The notes below the pieces were generated by a model. It was not told the origin of the DNA and did no database searches. It saw only the letters and a program-made list of their open reading frames with translations. From the NCBI GenBank assembly GCA_012274165.1, contig JAAPAA010000299.1, positions 1 to 33,101 of the forward strand: DNA of 33,101 nucleotides, given 5' to 3'. The translations under genes were made by a program, and so were the position numbers. Positions 9,357 to 19,056 of the stretch are shown here, one piece after another (position 1 is the first letter of the stretch; every line of letters starts with the position of its first letter). Origin of the DNA: Thiobacillaceae bacterium. GTDB lineage: Bacteria; Pseudomonadota; Gammaproteobacteria; Burkholderiales; Thiobacillaceae.

Positions 9357-10162
9357 GCACCTCCGCCACCGAAGTCACCGTATTGATCACGCCTGAATTT
9401 GTCCTGCGCGTACTGTCGGCGCAGGTACTCCAGCTCGTCATCGCTCAGATTGCCTGTATTGCTCTCTGGCGCCTTGGGCTCAGGGATCGCACCGCTGGTC
9501 CATGGATTCAGCGCCTTGAAATCGATCTGCCCATAGGCCTCTCCAGGGTTCGTCCTCATCGTCGGGATCATGTCAGTCGGGCGCAGGCCGCTGGACTGCA
9601 TCCCCTGGCCTGTGCCCTGAGTCATGTCCTGGCCTCCGCCGCTCATCAGGCCTCCAGCACTACCCAGCGCACCAGAGATGCCCCCCAGAAGGCCACCGTT
9701 TGTCAGCGGCGAATAGCCTTGACCCGCCTGACCCAACAGACCAGCCAACGCGCCACCCTGACCACCGCCTGCAGCCTGCCCCATACCACCCATGCCAGGC
9801 GCCATGCCCGCGCCCATGCCGCGCTCTGGCTGCAGGAAACCGCCCAGCTCAGAACCAGCAGGCGCGCGCTGGTAGTTGCTGTTCATGAGCCTGTTGGACA
9901 GGGCCATCATGCCGGGCGCAATGCTCTGCCGGTAGTTGTCGAGGTCGCCGTAGAGGTTCTGGTAGCCGGTCTGCTGCAGCTGGTTCAGTGGGTTCTGCTT
10001 GTAGTACTCGCGCAGCTTCGTCGCGTCGCCAAGCACGTCCTTCAGGCCTTGCTGGGCTGGGCCCCACGGTTCGCGCGTCTGGCTTTGAGACTGACCGCCG
10101 CCGCTGTCACTGAACAGGCCGCCAACCAAGGCGCCGCCAATTTGTCCGATTGCACTTGGCAT
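9353..10162 (-). CDS. Gly/Met-rich virion protein
   Basis: 269-aa ORF in virion block. Confidence 0.5.
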   Translation of the reverse strand: MPSAIGQIGGALVGGLFSDSGGGQSQSQTREPWGPAQQGLKDVLGDATKLREYYKQNPLNQLQQTGYQNLYGDLDNYRQSIAPGMMALSNRLMNSNYQRAPAGSELGGFLQPERGMGAGMAPGMGGMGQAAGGGQGGALAGLLGQAGQGYSPLTNGGLLGGISGALGSAGGLMSGGGQDMTQGTGQGMQSSGLRPTDMIPTMRTNPGEAYGQIDFKALNPWTSGAIPEPKAPESNTGNLSDDELEYLRRQYAQDKFRRDQYGDFGGGGA

Positions 10163-10163
10163 G

Positions 10164-10520
10164 TCAGAGGTCCTTTTCTACTGAAACTGATTTGATCCGG
10201 TAGCCGGGACGGCGGCGGGTCATCCCACGACGCACTTCGGCCACCACTTTCTTGCACCCAATGGACCGGCCCCAGGCCTCCATCTCGTCCACCAACTCGT
10301 TGTTGAATACGCCCGCGCTAGCCACCAGGTGCAGGACACGGCATGTCTTGCCGCCGATGACTTCGCTGATGGCCCAATAGCCCTGGTGCTCCCATAGCTG
10401 GGCAAGGTCCGCGCGGCAACGTTCCAACCACATCTCCGCGGTGTCCGTATGTGTGCGGCGGAATGCAGGTTCCAGGGCGACCGCAGCTTCGTCAGGCACG
10501 GTGCTCGGAATGAAGTGCAT
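10164..10520 (-). CDS. GNAT-acetyltransferase-like small phage protein
   Basis: ISEVIGGKTCRVLHLVASAG...VDEMEAWGRSIGCKKVVAEVRRGMTRRRPGY pattern. Confidence 0.5.
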   Translation of the reverse strand: MHFIPSTVPDEAAVALEPAFRRTHTDTAEMWLERCRADLAQLWEHQGYWAISEVIGGKTCRVLHLVASAGVFNNELVDEMEAWGRSIGCKKVVAEVRRGMTRRRPGYRIKSVSVEKDL

Positions 10521-11536
10521 TACGGTGTGCTCCAGAAACCGGTGCTAGGGCCCTTCAACCCCAGGCCGGACCCGCCACTACTGACGCCTCCGCCACCACT
10601 GCCAGAGCCCCACAGATTGCCGATCTGGCCGCCGAGTTGCGCGCCACCCAGAGCACCCAGCAAGGGATTCCCGTTCACATTGGAGGTGCCTGTAGACGTG
10701 CCAAAACCAGACCCTATCCCGTTGAACAGGTTGCTGAACTGGTTCAGGTAGTTGAGCGGGTTGTTCTGGATGTTGGTGCCAGCATTGATGCCCGTCTGGT
10801 TGTTGTTGAGCTGGTTCCAGGTGTTGTTTGCGAGGTTTGCACCCTGCAGTGCCCACTGGTTGTTGTCGTTGTTGATGCCTCGGTCGAGGTTGGCATAGCC
10901 CAACCCCAGGTTGCCCTGCCCAAGGTTGTAGCTGTTGGCCGCGTTGTAGTAGCCCAGGTCGTTATTGCGCCGGCCCAGGTCGTACTGCAGGCCGGTGTTG
11001 TAGCCGTTGCCGTACAGGTTGGTCAGGGCCGACCCGAGTTGGGCCTGCATGTCGTTCTGAGCGTTGGCTTCAATGACGCCCTGGCGCGAGCCGCCATACC
11101 CACCCGCTGCAATAGCCGAGGAGCCGATCCCCGGCAGCACGCGGTTGTTGAAGTTGTCCGTCATGTTCTTGGACAACGCATCTCCCATCTGGGAGAGATA
11201 GGGGTTCGTGCCTTGCGAGTAATAGGGCTGGTTGTTGCCCATCGAGCCGCTGAATGCCGTATTGCCACCCGCAACGCCTGCACCCCCCGCGGCTTGGCTA
11301 CCAGTGCCAGGCGCCATGTTGTTGCCAGTGCCGACACTGAACGACCCGCCACCGGCTGGTGCCCCGCCACCGCCGCCCGCGCCCCACGACGCAGGTCCGA
11401 CAACTTGGCCGCTGTCATAGAGCCTCTTCGTCGCCGAGTTGAAGAACGAGTCAAGCCCACTGAAATCAGGAGTCGGTGCAACCGGGGCATTCGGGTTGTA
11501 GCCCAGGATCCCCAACATGTCTTGAGTAGTCGCCAT
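10520..11536 (-). CDS. Asn/Gly-rich virion or tail protein
   Basis: 338-aa low-complexity ORF with repeated NNxLGxxNA/GYANLD units. Confidence 0.55.
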   Translation of the reverse strand: MATTQDMLGILGYNPNAPVAPTPDFSGLDSFFNSATKRLYDSGQVVGPASWGAGGGGGAPAGGGSFSVGTGNNMAPGTGSQAAGGAGVAGGNTAFSGSMGNNQPYYSQGTNPYLSQMGDALSKNMTDNFNNRVLPGIGSSAIAAGGYGGSRQGVIEANAQNDMQAQLGSALTNLYGNGYNTGLQYDLGRRNNDLGYYNAANSYNLGQGNLGLGYANLDRGINNDNNQWALQGANLANNTWNQLNNNQTGINAGTNIQNNPLNYLNQFSNLFNGIGSGFGTSTGTSNVNGNPLLGALGGAQLGGQIGNLWGSGSGGGGVSSGGSGLGLKGPSTGFWSTP

Positions 11537-11545
11537 CTGTTTCTC

Positions 11546-11791
11546 CTAGCCTAGAAATTTCCACGATCCGCCGCGATAGCAGTACACCCCCGGGCCAGAG
11601 CCAGGGTTCCAATCCACGCCGTCAGCCAACACCGTCATGCCAACGAACGTCTTGTTCGGTTCAACATGAATCTCTTGGAGCTGCAAAAAAGGAAACGGCC
11701 CGAGTTGGGCCGCTTGGATGTTCAGTAGCTCCTGCTGGAGCCAACCCGGGATGTCAGCCGGGCTCGGGGGAACGTTTCTTGGAGCGTACAT
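11546..11791 (-). CDS. Hypothetical virion-block protein
   Basis: 81-aa ORF coupled to 11791 gene. Confidence 0.55.
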   Translation of the reverse strand: MYAPRNVPPSPADIPGWLQQELLNIQAAQLGPFPFLQLQEIHVEPNKTFVGMTVLADGVDWNPGSGPGVYCYRGGSWKFLG

Positions 11792-13329
11792 CAGTACCTC
11801 CCTGTGACGACGTAGTCAATGTCAAGCGACTGGAACCGCCAGGGCTGGTTGTCCAGGGACTGGATGCGCAGTCCGATGAAACGGCCATTGGCGAACGTGT
11901 CAATCTGGCCGTATGCACTTGCTCCGATGGTGTGAATCACTGGAGCTGACCATGCGATGGGCGATTCCATCGACATCTGACCACCTACCTGAATCTGCAC
12001 CTTCGTCCCCTGCGCACCCTGAGCACGGAACCGGATGCCACGAACAGTCTTTACAGTGTCAGGGCTGCCCAAGACAATGCCGGTCCGTTCCACAAGGCTC
12101 GTATAGCTCGATCCGTTGATCGTCCCCGTGATTTCCACGGCGTTGATGATCGGAGCCGATGCGCCAATCAACAGTCGCTCCTGGGCCGGAGACAGTGGAT
12201 CCTCATTCCACGCCTGAGCAGCATCCTGCCAAGCGTAGTTCTGCGACGCCCAGGTGTTCGTCGTGCCCGAGTCCAGCTGACCGATGGCGCCGCACGTCAC
12301 ATTGCGCAGGCTGCGGATGCTCCATGTGTTCTCTTCCCAGTTCCAGCAGGCCGCCAAGGTGCAAGCGGTTTTGCCGAGCTCAGGGAAGCACACCCATACC
12401 TCCTTCGTCGGAGGGTTCGCAACCACGAAAGCGCGCGTGCGATTCACCGAGTCAATCTGTGCGAACAGCCACTTGCGCAGCCGACCACTGATGATCGACT
12501 GCGGACCTTGTCCAGAATGGATGATCACGTCACCATGGGTCAGCACCACATGTCCAACTGGTGTCTGTGCAATGCAACCACGGGCCAGTGCACCAACAGC
12601 ACCCGGCAGGCGCTGCAACTGGAAGATGTCGGCGCCTCCCGTGGCCCGCATCGAATACATGCTGTTTTCCTTGTAGACAATGTTCATGTCTCCAAGAGGG
12701 AGCTGATCAACGAGCAAAGACGGCTCTTCTGCGATCTCCAATTCGCCTGCAAGTTTTGCCTTATTGGTCACATCCCATGTGGCTGGGACGGCGCCTGGCG
12801 CAGCAGCATCCGACCACTTGACCATGTGCCTGAACCGGCTGGCTCCCTTCGTGATATCCAATGCGACCAGGAAGTTCTTGAAAGGCCGCACCGAAGCAGC
12901 GCGCCACGTGCTGTCCCAACCCGGGAGAGCCAGCATCACGCCAGTACCAGCCCAATACCACGGCACGTCCTTGCTGTTGTTTGCTACAAGGACGCCATTG
13001 AGCACACCACCAGTCCAGCGATCATCAATCGCCCCGCTGGGAGCCGGAGATGGGGTGATCGTTGTGCGTGTCGTGCCGTCATCGGCATAGACAGCACCCA
13101 AGCCAGCGTGGATCCAGTAGCGTTTGCCGCCTTGGTAGTACGGCTGCAGCCAATACGGGATCGTCGTCGGCGTTGTGAAGACCTGCAGCTCGCCCTTCAT
13201 GCGCTCGACGCCGCCATCACGAAATCGCGTGTTGATGCCGTCAGACCATGCGTTAGTTGGCAACTCCTGGGACTGCACATCCTTGTTGATGCCCAGCTTC
13301 CCGAGATCCGTGAAAGTTTGGATGCTCAT
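11791..13329 (-). CDS. Tail hub / DNA-stabilisation-like podovirus protein
   Basis: 512-aa ORF; positional and composition evidence. Confidence 0.55.
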   Translation of the reverse strand: MSIQTFTDLGKLGINKDVQSQELPTNAWSDGINTRFRDGGVERMKGELQVFTTPTTIPYWLQPYYQGGKRYWIHAGLGAVYADDGTTRTTITPSPAPSGAIDDRWTGGVLNGVLVANNSKDVPWYWAGTGVMLALPGWDSTWRAASVRPFKNFLVALDITKGASRFRHMVKWSDAAAPGAVPATWDVTNKAKLAGELEIAEEPSLLVDQLPLGDMNIVYKENSMYSMRATGGADIFQLQRLPGAVGALARGCIAQTPVGHVVLTHGDVIIHSGQGPQSIISGRLRKWLFAQIDSVNRTRAFVVANPPTKEVWVCFPELGKTACTLAACWNWEENTWSIRSLRNVTCGAIGQLDSGTTNTWASQNYAWQDAAQAWNEDPLSPAQERLLIGASAPIINAVEITGTINGSSYTSLVERTGIVLGSPDTVKTVRGIRFRAQGAQGTKVQIQVGGQMSMESPIAWSAPVIHTIGASAYGQIDTFANGRFIGLRIQSLDNQPWRFQSLDIDYVVTGRY

Positions 13330-13850
13330 AGCGTCTTGGCGTATGCGAACAGCCCCGGCAGATCAGCGGAAATGCCGAGCGCATCGGCCAGTTGCAGCAC
13401 TGTCTGGCTGTCGTTCTCAATGGATTCAGCGCGCCAATCCACAAGTGCGCGGTATCTGGCGTCGTGATCAGGGATAGCATCGATAGCGGCCAGGATCGCG
13501 TCTTCCTTGATTCCTTTGAGGTCAAACAACGCAAGCAGGGCTTGGCGTTTTGTGACACGCACACGCGCTGCGTCCCTGGCTTCTTGCTCTGACCGAGCCT
13601 TGGCAGCGGCCACGGCCTGCAACTCCTCAGCGGACAACGGCACAACGGACCACTGCTGCCGCCACACGTCATCGATCTCGACAGGCTCGATCTCGACAGG
13701 CTTGTGCGTGTCAGCGTTGTGTGCAGGCATGTCCGATGGCTCTACGAGCGCATAGCACTCCAGGTTGTGAGCCATCATCGTCAATGGATGCCTTTCCTGT
13801 ATCTGAGAAATATTCAGCGGATATTCACCAGTTTCTTTATTCAAGTACAT
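13326..13850 (-). CDS. Tail-fibre-assembly-like protein
   Basis: Position directly after adhesin gene; charged C-terminal region. Confidence 0.45.
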   Translation of the reverse strand: MYLNKETGEYPLNISQIQERHPLTMMAHNLECYALVEPSDMPAHNADTHKPVEIEPVEIDDVWRQQWSVVPLSAEELQAVAAAKARSEQEARDAARVRVTKRQALLALFDLKGIKEDAILAAIDAIPDHDARYRALVDWRAESIENDSQTVLQLADALGISADLPGLFAYAKTL

Positions 13851-13859
13851 ATTCGCACC

Positions 13860-14573
13860 TTAAATCACATCACCGAGCCGAGTACCTGTGACCAGCCAAG
13901 TTACATATGAATTTCCGTCAACGTAATAGCCTGCAGGCCCACCAGATGACGGCGTAGAGTAGCTGGGATTTGATGGGCCAGAAGGCTCAGCAGTGCCACT
14001 AGCTGTGCCAGTATCTCCAGAAACTCCAGCCGCGCCGACTGCGCCTCCATTGCCGCCACGACCACCAGTCGCAGAGTTGACGCCTGATATAGATCCAGTA
14101 GTTCCCTGGCTGCCAGAGCCTCCTGACGCTCGATATTCGTAAGCTGTCCCGTTATATACATACCCACCCCCAGCCCCACCTGATCCGCCCGAGCCGTTAC
14201 TACACGCAGAGTATGCGCAAATTTGCACATCACCGCCGTCACCACCGCCGCCGCCACCACCGAATATGGTGCCGTTATTCGTGACCGTGATCTTGCGGCG
14301 CGTGTATATGCCCGTACCTCCACGGGAGTTTCGACTACCGCCGTATCCACCAATTCTTCCATTATTTATGATAATGACAGATTCGTCCGGGAAATCATTA
14401 GGAATCACTAGAGCGCCGACATCTCCACCGGAGAGGACGTTAATTGTTATTTTCCCGTAGCCTAGCCATCCCTGAGCCCTAGCAAGTGCTAGAAGATCGG
14501 GATTAATGCTTAACCCTGAAAAGTTAAGTATTACACCTTGCCCACCAGAAGCCATTATCCAGCGCGCTGTCAT
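13860..14573 (-). CDS. Glycine-rich tail adhesin / receptor-recognition protein
   Basis: GGRGGNGGAVGAAGVSG, GGGGGGGDGGD and terminal GYYVDGNSYVTWLVTGTRLGDVI. Confidence 0.65.
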   Translation of the reverse strand: MTARWIMASGGQGVILNFSGLSINPDLLALARAQGWLGYGKITINVLSGGDVGALVIPNDFPDESVIIINNGRIGGYGGSRNSRGGTGIYTRRKITVTNNGTIFGGGGGGGDGGDVQICAYSACSNGSGGSGGAGGGYVYNGTAYEYRASGGSGSQGTTGSISGVNSATGGRGGNGGAVGAAGVSGDTGTASGTAEPSGPSNPSYSTPSSGGPAGYYVDGNSYVTWLVTGTRLGDVI

Positions 14574-16051
14574 GGGTTGTGCACTCCTGCAATAAATCCG
14601 TCTATGTACGAACCTTCGGTGTTGAAGAAGGTCATCGTAAGTGTTTGTTCAGATGCGTATGTTGGAAATCCGGCGCCTGCAGGAAACCTGAAATTAGTGT
14701 TGAAACTTATGGGCCACGCCCCTCCCGAGAATTTCAAACGCAGTGTTATCTGATCACCCAGACCACGAAGAGCTCCCGTAAAGTACGTGTTGTACTGCAC
14801 TGTCAGCTGATGAATTGAGCCCTTTGATGGGTCAAGGTAGTAAACCTTCGCATCACCTGGTCCAACTCCGGTGTTTGTTGCATAGACTTTTTCACGAAAA
14901 TCAAGATCCGAAACGGCTCTTGCCCACGGATGCCACACACCGTCAACTTGGTATCTACGGAATTGTGTGCCCTGAGCAAGAGACCCCGACGCCATGGCGA
15001 ACGTCGCAGTCTGCACAGTACGGACTCCACCTCGATCCCACGTCTCCACTATCCACCCATGCACGGTCAAGCTACCTTGCATAGGCCAATCCGTGCCGCC
15101 CCCGGTAGTGGACTCAAAGAAGCCAACGGTCCCTTGCGGGGATGCAGACATGGGCGTCGCAGTGCTGTAATAAGCCACCGCACGCGGGACTACTTCCTGC
15201 GCTTGCGGAAACTGTTCCCCTGTGGCCCCCGCAGGACCCGACAGATACGAAGTCAGCACGTTGGACCATGACGCATTCGTGCCGTTCGTCGTGATGACCT
15301 TGCCAGCGTTGCCGGCCTGGCCGGGGAGAGCCGAGGACAAGGCTGTAGCGTTCACGAAATCTAGGCTTGCTGCAGCGCTTCCGGCTGAACCTGTTGCAGC
15401 TGTCGCAACGTTGACGGTCGCCCCTGTGAAGTTGTGCGTACCCGTGTAGATTTCGCCAGACTTGGAAGCCTTGGCATTGATCTGGGCCTGAATGTCGCTC
15501 GTCGCCGTTGCAAGGTAGCCCTGAATCGTTGGCGTCAGCGGGCCGATTGTTGTCGTGTTCGGGAAGGCATGAGTCCCGGTCCACACTTGGCCGCCAATGG
15601 CTCCCTTGGCGTTGATCTGAGCCTGAACACCAGAGGTAACGCCAACCATGCGGTTCAGCTCAGTTGTGGACGCAGTGATCGGGCCTGTGTAGTTCGGCAG
15701 ACGCGTGGCCCACTCGTTTTGCACAAACGCCGTCGATGCCGCTCCTGTGGTGCTGGTAGCCTGGGCTAGCGTCGGGACAGCAACGGAAACGCCGAAGACA
15801 TGGGGGCCACTCCAGTTTTGTCCAGTGATCGAGCCTTTGCTGTCGATCTGGCTTTGGATTGGCCCGTTAACGCCGACCAGATAGTTGATCTGCACGTCTG
15901 TGGCATTGATTGCGCCAGCCACGTTGGGGAGCGTTGTCTTGATGACCGTCTTGGTCACACGGATGTGGTCATCCCCTTCCGACACCATGTCGGAGGCCAG
16001 GGGCCACGCAGTGTTCAACTGCGAAGGATAGAGGGCGGTTTCTACAGACAT
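14570..16051 (-). CDS. Tail fibre protein with internal repeats
   Basis: Start trimmed to M45 (MSVETALYPSQLNTAWPLASD); three QxQI(N/D)xKG...GxxWxGxHxF repeats. Confidence 0.7.
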   Translation of the reverse strand: MSVETALYPSQLNTAWPLASDMVSEGDDHIRVTKTVIKTTLPNVAGAINATDVQINYLVGVNGPIQSQIDSKGSITGQNWSGPHVFGVSVAVPTLAQATSTTGAASTAFVQNEWATRLPNYTGPITASTTELNRMVGVTSGVQAQINAKGAIGGQVWTGTHAFPNTTTIGPLTPTIQGYLATATSDIQAQINAKASKSGEIYTGTHNFTGATVNVATAATGSAGSAAASLDFVNATALSSALPGQAGNAGKVITTNGTNASWSNVLTSYLSGPAGATGEQFPQAQEVVPRAVAYYSTATPMSASPQGTVGFFESTTGGGTDWPMQGSLTVHGWIVETWDRGGVRTVQTATFAMASGSLAQGTQFRRYQVDGVWHPWARAVSDLDFREKVYATNTGVGPGDAKVYYLDPSKGSIHQLTVQYNTYFTGALRGLGDQITLRLKFSGGAWPISFNTNFRFPAGAGFPTYASEQTLTMTFFNTEGSYIDGFIAGVHNP

Positions 16052-16692
16052 CAGTACCCCCTGAAGATGTTGAAGCGGCGCTTTTGGATCTGGCCGAATT
16101 CGGTGGCCAGCGGAACAAGCTTGTTGTTGCTCGCCTCTTGATTGCTGCAGCGCTGGATTGCGTCTCGGAACTTGGCGTCCCACTTCACAACGTTTTGGTC
16201 ATCGAACATGAAGTCGCCAGCCTCGCAAAGCGCGCCGAACAGATACACATCCGGGTAGTTCGTGAGGATGGTGTTGGTGGGGTTGCCGTCCGACAGATCA
16301 AACAGCTGGTGATAGCGGAACTGGATTGGATAGATTTGGTTTGCCGGGCAATGGAACCTTATGTTTGGACCATCCACAGCCCAATACAGCGGCCGGTTCG
16401 GGACGTTGTTGTATGGAAGTGATTCCGGCAGGAACTGGTCCAGTGCCTCAATCGGGTTGATGTCAGCGAGCCAGAGCTTGATAGGACTCTTGAAGTCTGC
16501 CGGCAGAGGGACGATGTCGCTGTTTGGCGTGGTTGCCAGAGGGACGGTCACTTCAAGGTTGATGATGTCCACCAGGCTCTTGATGCGGGTCTCAGCCAAG
16601 CTGATGAAGTCAGGGACACGGGCTGCCAGATCAGATCGCTTGAGCCATGCAGCGACAGCCGACTGCAACTCGCTGTATGTCGCGATGCTCAT
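16051..16692 (-). CDS. Head-to-tail adaptor-like protein (P22 gp4-like position)
   Basis: MSIATYSELQSAVAAWLKRSDLAARVPDFISLAETRI pattern. Confidence 0.65.
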   Translation of the reverse strand: MSIATYSELQSAVAAWLKRSDLAARVPDFISLAETRIKSLVDIINLEVTVPLATTPNSDIVPLPADFKSPIKLWLADINPIEALDQFLPESLPYNNVPNRPLYWAVDGPNIRFHCPANQIYPIQFRYHQLFDLSDGNPTNTILTNYPDVYLFGALCEAGDFMFDDQNVVKWDAKFRDAIQRCSNQEASNNKLVPLATEFGQIQKRRFNIFRGY

Positions 16693-16859
16693 TGCTCGGC
16701 CTTCCTGGGGCGGCCACGCTTCTTCGGCTCTTGCACGTCTTCGCCAAGCGCAGAAAACCCTGCTGTGCGAGCGTCAGCCTCTTCATCGTCATTCAGGACG
16801 ATGCGCCACTCGCCCTCGACACCGCCCTTGCATAGACCTTTGGGGAATTCTTGGAACAT
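16689..16859 (-). CDS. Small protein with AT-hook-like C-terminus (KKRGRPRK)
   Basis: 56-aa ORF MFQEFPKGLCKGGVEGEWRIVLND...PKKRGRPRKAEQ, ATGA overlap with adaptor gene; absent from the supplied minus-strand ORF list. Confidence 0.6.
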   Translation of the reverse strand: MFQEFPKGLCKGGVEGEWRIVLNDDEEADARTAGFSALGEDVQEPKKRGRPRKAEQ

Positions 16860-16878
16860 GCTTCCTCCACGAAGAAGA

Positions 16879-16892
16879 CCCGCCGAAGCGGG
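16879..16892 (-). terminator. Hairpin after coat gene
   Basis: CCCGC-TTCG-GCGGG then TCTTCTT on minus strand. Confidence 0.55.
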
Positions 16893-16901
16893 GCCTCATG
16901 G

Positions 16902-18098
16902 TCAGTTGCTCAGGATCCGGCAGGCCAGCTGCGCACGGATGGTCTTGTAGCCGTACAGCACATCGAGGCGGCAAGGGAACTTGTCGTTGTTGATGTCGTA
17001 CTGTCGGACGATGCGCATCGAGATGCCGTCCATGACTTGACGAGACGCGAAGTCCACGCCCTGCGGCATTACCAGGTCAGCGGTCGCAAAAGCGAACGCG
17101 TCCTTGTGGAACGCCAGAGAAGGCTTGTAAAGCGCTGATGCGCCGCCCACCTTGGCCACGGCCACGCCGTTGGCGATGCCAGCAGCCACCACGTTCTGAC
17201 GGCCGCCAGAGGTGTAGATGGCCGGGCTGATGTTGATGGTGCCTGCGCCGCCTGCATAGTCCGCCGTGACCACGAACTGCTGCAGCGTGCCGGTGTCAAC
17301 CTTCGACTCAGGATGCACACGGTTCGCACCGACGAACGTGATGATGTCGCCCTTCTTGAACGTGGTCGAACCAGTAGCCAGCACCACCTGGGTGGAGCCG
17401 TTGGCCGTCACAGCGCCGTTGACCGTGTAGCCGGTGGCCGCGGCGGCTGTGCCGGTCAGGCTGTTCTGGATCAGCGTGTTCTCGTAGAAGTCGTAGCCAC
17501 CAGTGCGGCCCATCGAGCCCTCGCGGTATTGCTCCTTGATCGCCGTGGAGTCCTGGAACAGGCCCTTGAGAGCATCCACCAGATCGACGTTATCCTGCGT
17601 GTTCAGCAGCACACTGCGGTTGCTGTCCATGGGCGCCAGGCTGTCGTTCAGCACCTTCCGCGAGTTCATCAGAGCGCGGAAATTGGCCGCACTGCCGATG
17701 TTGTTCACGTTGTTGTACACGTCAGCCATCATCGACAGCGCATCCGCCTCGATGTTCGCAGCCAGCACGGCCATTGCGGGGTCGAGCACACGCTTCGAGA
17801 AGTCGTCCAGGCTCAGGGTCAGGTCCACCGAGGTGAAGTTCAGATCGACACCCTTCTGGGTGGCAACCTGCAGCGTTGTGCTGATTTCAGTGGTGTCCTG
17901 CGCCGACAGGGTAGGACCAGTACGAACGACGTATTCGTTCGGCAGCCGGATCTTCAGCGAGTCGCCGATCTTGGCACCCGTCTTGGCGAACGAGTCGTCG
18001 TAGGTGCGGTTGATGTTGCCCACGAAGTTGAGCTTCTGGTGCAGGATACGCAGCGCCTCACGGGTCACTGCGGTGGGGGTAAGAATGCTGTTTGCCAT
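16902..18098 (-). CDS. Major capsid protein, P22 coat family
   Basis: MANSILTPTAVTREALRILHQKLNFVGNINRTYDDSFAKTGAKIGDSLKIRLP. Confidence 0.88.
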   Translation of the reverse strand: MANSILTPTAVTREALRILHQKLNFVGNINRTYDDSFAKTGAKIGDSLKIRLPNEYVVRTGPTLSAQDTTEISTTLQVATQKGVDLNFTSVDLTLSLDDFSKRVLDPAMAVLAANIEADALSMMADVYNNVNNIGSAANFRALMNSRKVLNDSLAPMDSNRSVLLNTQDNVDLVDALKGLFQDSTAIKEQYREGSMGRTGGYDFYENTLIQNSLTGTAAAATGYTVNGAVTANGSTQVVLATGSTTFKKGDIITFVGANRVHPESKVDTGTLQQFVVTADYAGGAGTINISPAIYTSGGRQNVVAAGIANGVAVAKVGGASALYKPSLAFHKDAFAFATADLVMPQGVDFASRQVMDGISMRIVRQYDINNDKFPCRLDVLYGYKTIRAQLACRILSN

Positions 18099-18144
18099 CT
18101 GTATCTCCGGCGCCTCTCGGCGTTAGGAATGAAGAAAAGCGGCC

Positions 18145-19008
18145 TTATCGGCGCGCCCTGACTTGCGAGTTCCGCCACTTGGTCCACTCCTCGACAGACA
18201 TGCTGTCGGGGTCCATCGATCCGCGTGTCTTGCTCGTCGAGTTCACGCGAGTGACTGGCTTTTCCTGGACCGGAGCTTTGCGCTGTGTGGCCTGCTTCCT
18301 GGCTGTGTCGAACTGGTACGAGCGGAACAGGTCGATCACGAAATTCGGCGTGGTCACGTTCGCCAGTTGCGACTCGGAGTAACCACGACTCTTTCCGTAC
18401 TCGACCAGCTTTGCGGCGAGATCCGGGCCCCAGCCAGGGATTTCGCGCTGCAGGACGGCCTTTCCTTCATCCAGTGACCGTGCAGCTTCTTGCTGTTGCC
18501 ACTGGCTGAACTGTTGCTGTCGTTGCGCGAGTGCTCCTGCAGCCTGTCCACGAATGGATTGCAGCTGCTGCATTCGCAACATGACCTTCTGCACCTGAAG
18601 CGGGTCCTGTTCGTGGAGCTGCTGCAGGTTGATCTGCTGCAGTTGCGCGAACTCCCGATCAATCGAGCGGATGTCCGCCACGATGTCCAAGTTCTGTTGG
18701 TCAAATTGGCGCACTTGCTCTGTGCGCTCGCGCTCGGCTTCAATTGCCTTGCGCTGGGCCGCTACCTCTTGCGTTTTGCGGGTGTAGTCCGCTTGCATGA
18801 GGCGCTCGGCCTTGAGGCGTTCAATGTCGCCCTTCTTGCCACGGACCTTGAGGCCGTCTAGGTCCTCTTCAAGTTCATCCTCTTCCGCGTCCGGTTGCTC
18901 GTTTTCGAGGCCTTCCGCTTCAAGTTCCTGATCTTGCTGCCCGTTTGACGCGGCGCCTACGTCCTGTTCTTGCGCCAGGGAATCCCCGGAGGGTTGTTCC
19001 TGTTCCAT
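18145..19008 (-). CDS. Scaffolding protein
   Basis: Acidic N-terminus, long Gln-rich coiled coil, basic C-terminus, between portal and coat. Confidence 0.75.
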   Translation of the reverse strand: MEQEQPSGDSLAQEQDVGAASNGQQDQELEAEGLENEQPDAEEDELEEDLDGLKVRGKKGDIERLKAERLMQADYTRKTQEVAAQRKAIEAERERTEQVRQFDQQNLDIVADIRSIDREFAQLQQINLQQLHEQDPLQVQKVMLRMQQLQSIRGQAAGALAQRQQQFSQWQQQEAARSLDEGKAVLQREIPGWGPDLAAKLVEYGKSRGYSESQLANVTTPNFVIDLFRSYQFDTARKQATQRKAPVQEKPVTRVNSTSKTRGSMDPDSMSVEEWTKWRNSQVRARR

Positions 19009-19056
19009 TACTGCTCCTGCGGTCGTTTCTCAACGATGCGCTGCCCCAATCAGGCC

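Noticed and set aside
9233-10195. 320-aa plus-strand ORF
   Set aside because: Antisense to virion genes, no domain signal
12508-13467. 319-aa plus-strand ORF
   Set aside because: Antisense to the 512-aa tail gene
17313-18161. 282-aa plus-strand ORF
   Set aside because: Antisense to the coat gene; His/Val-rich shadow composition
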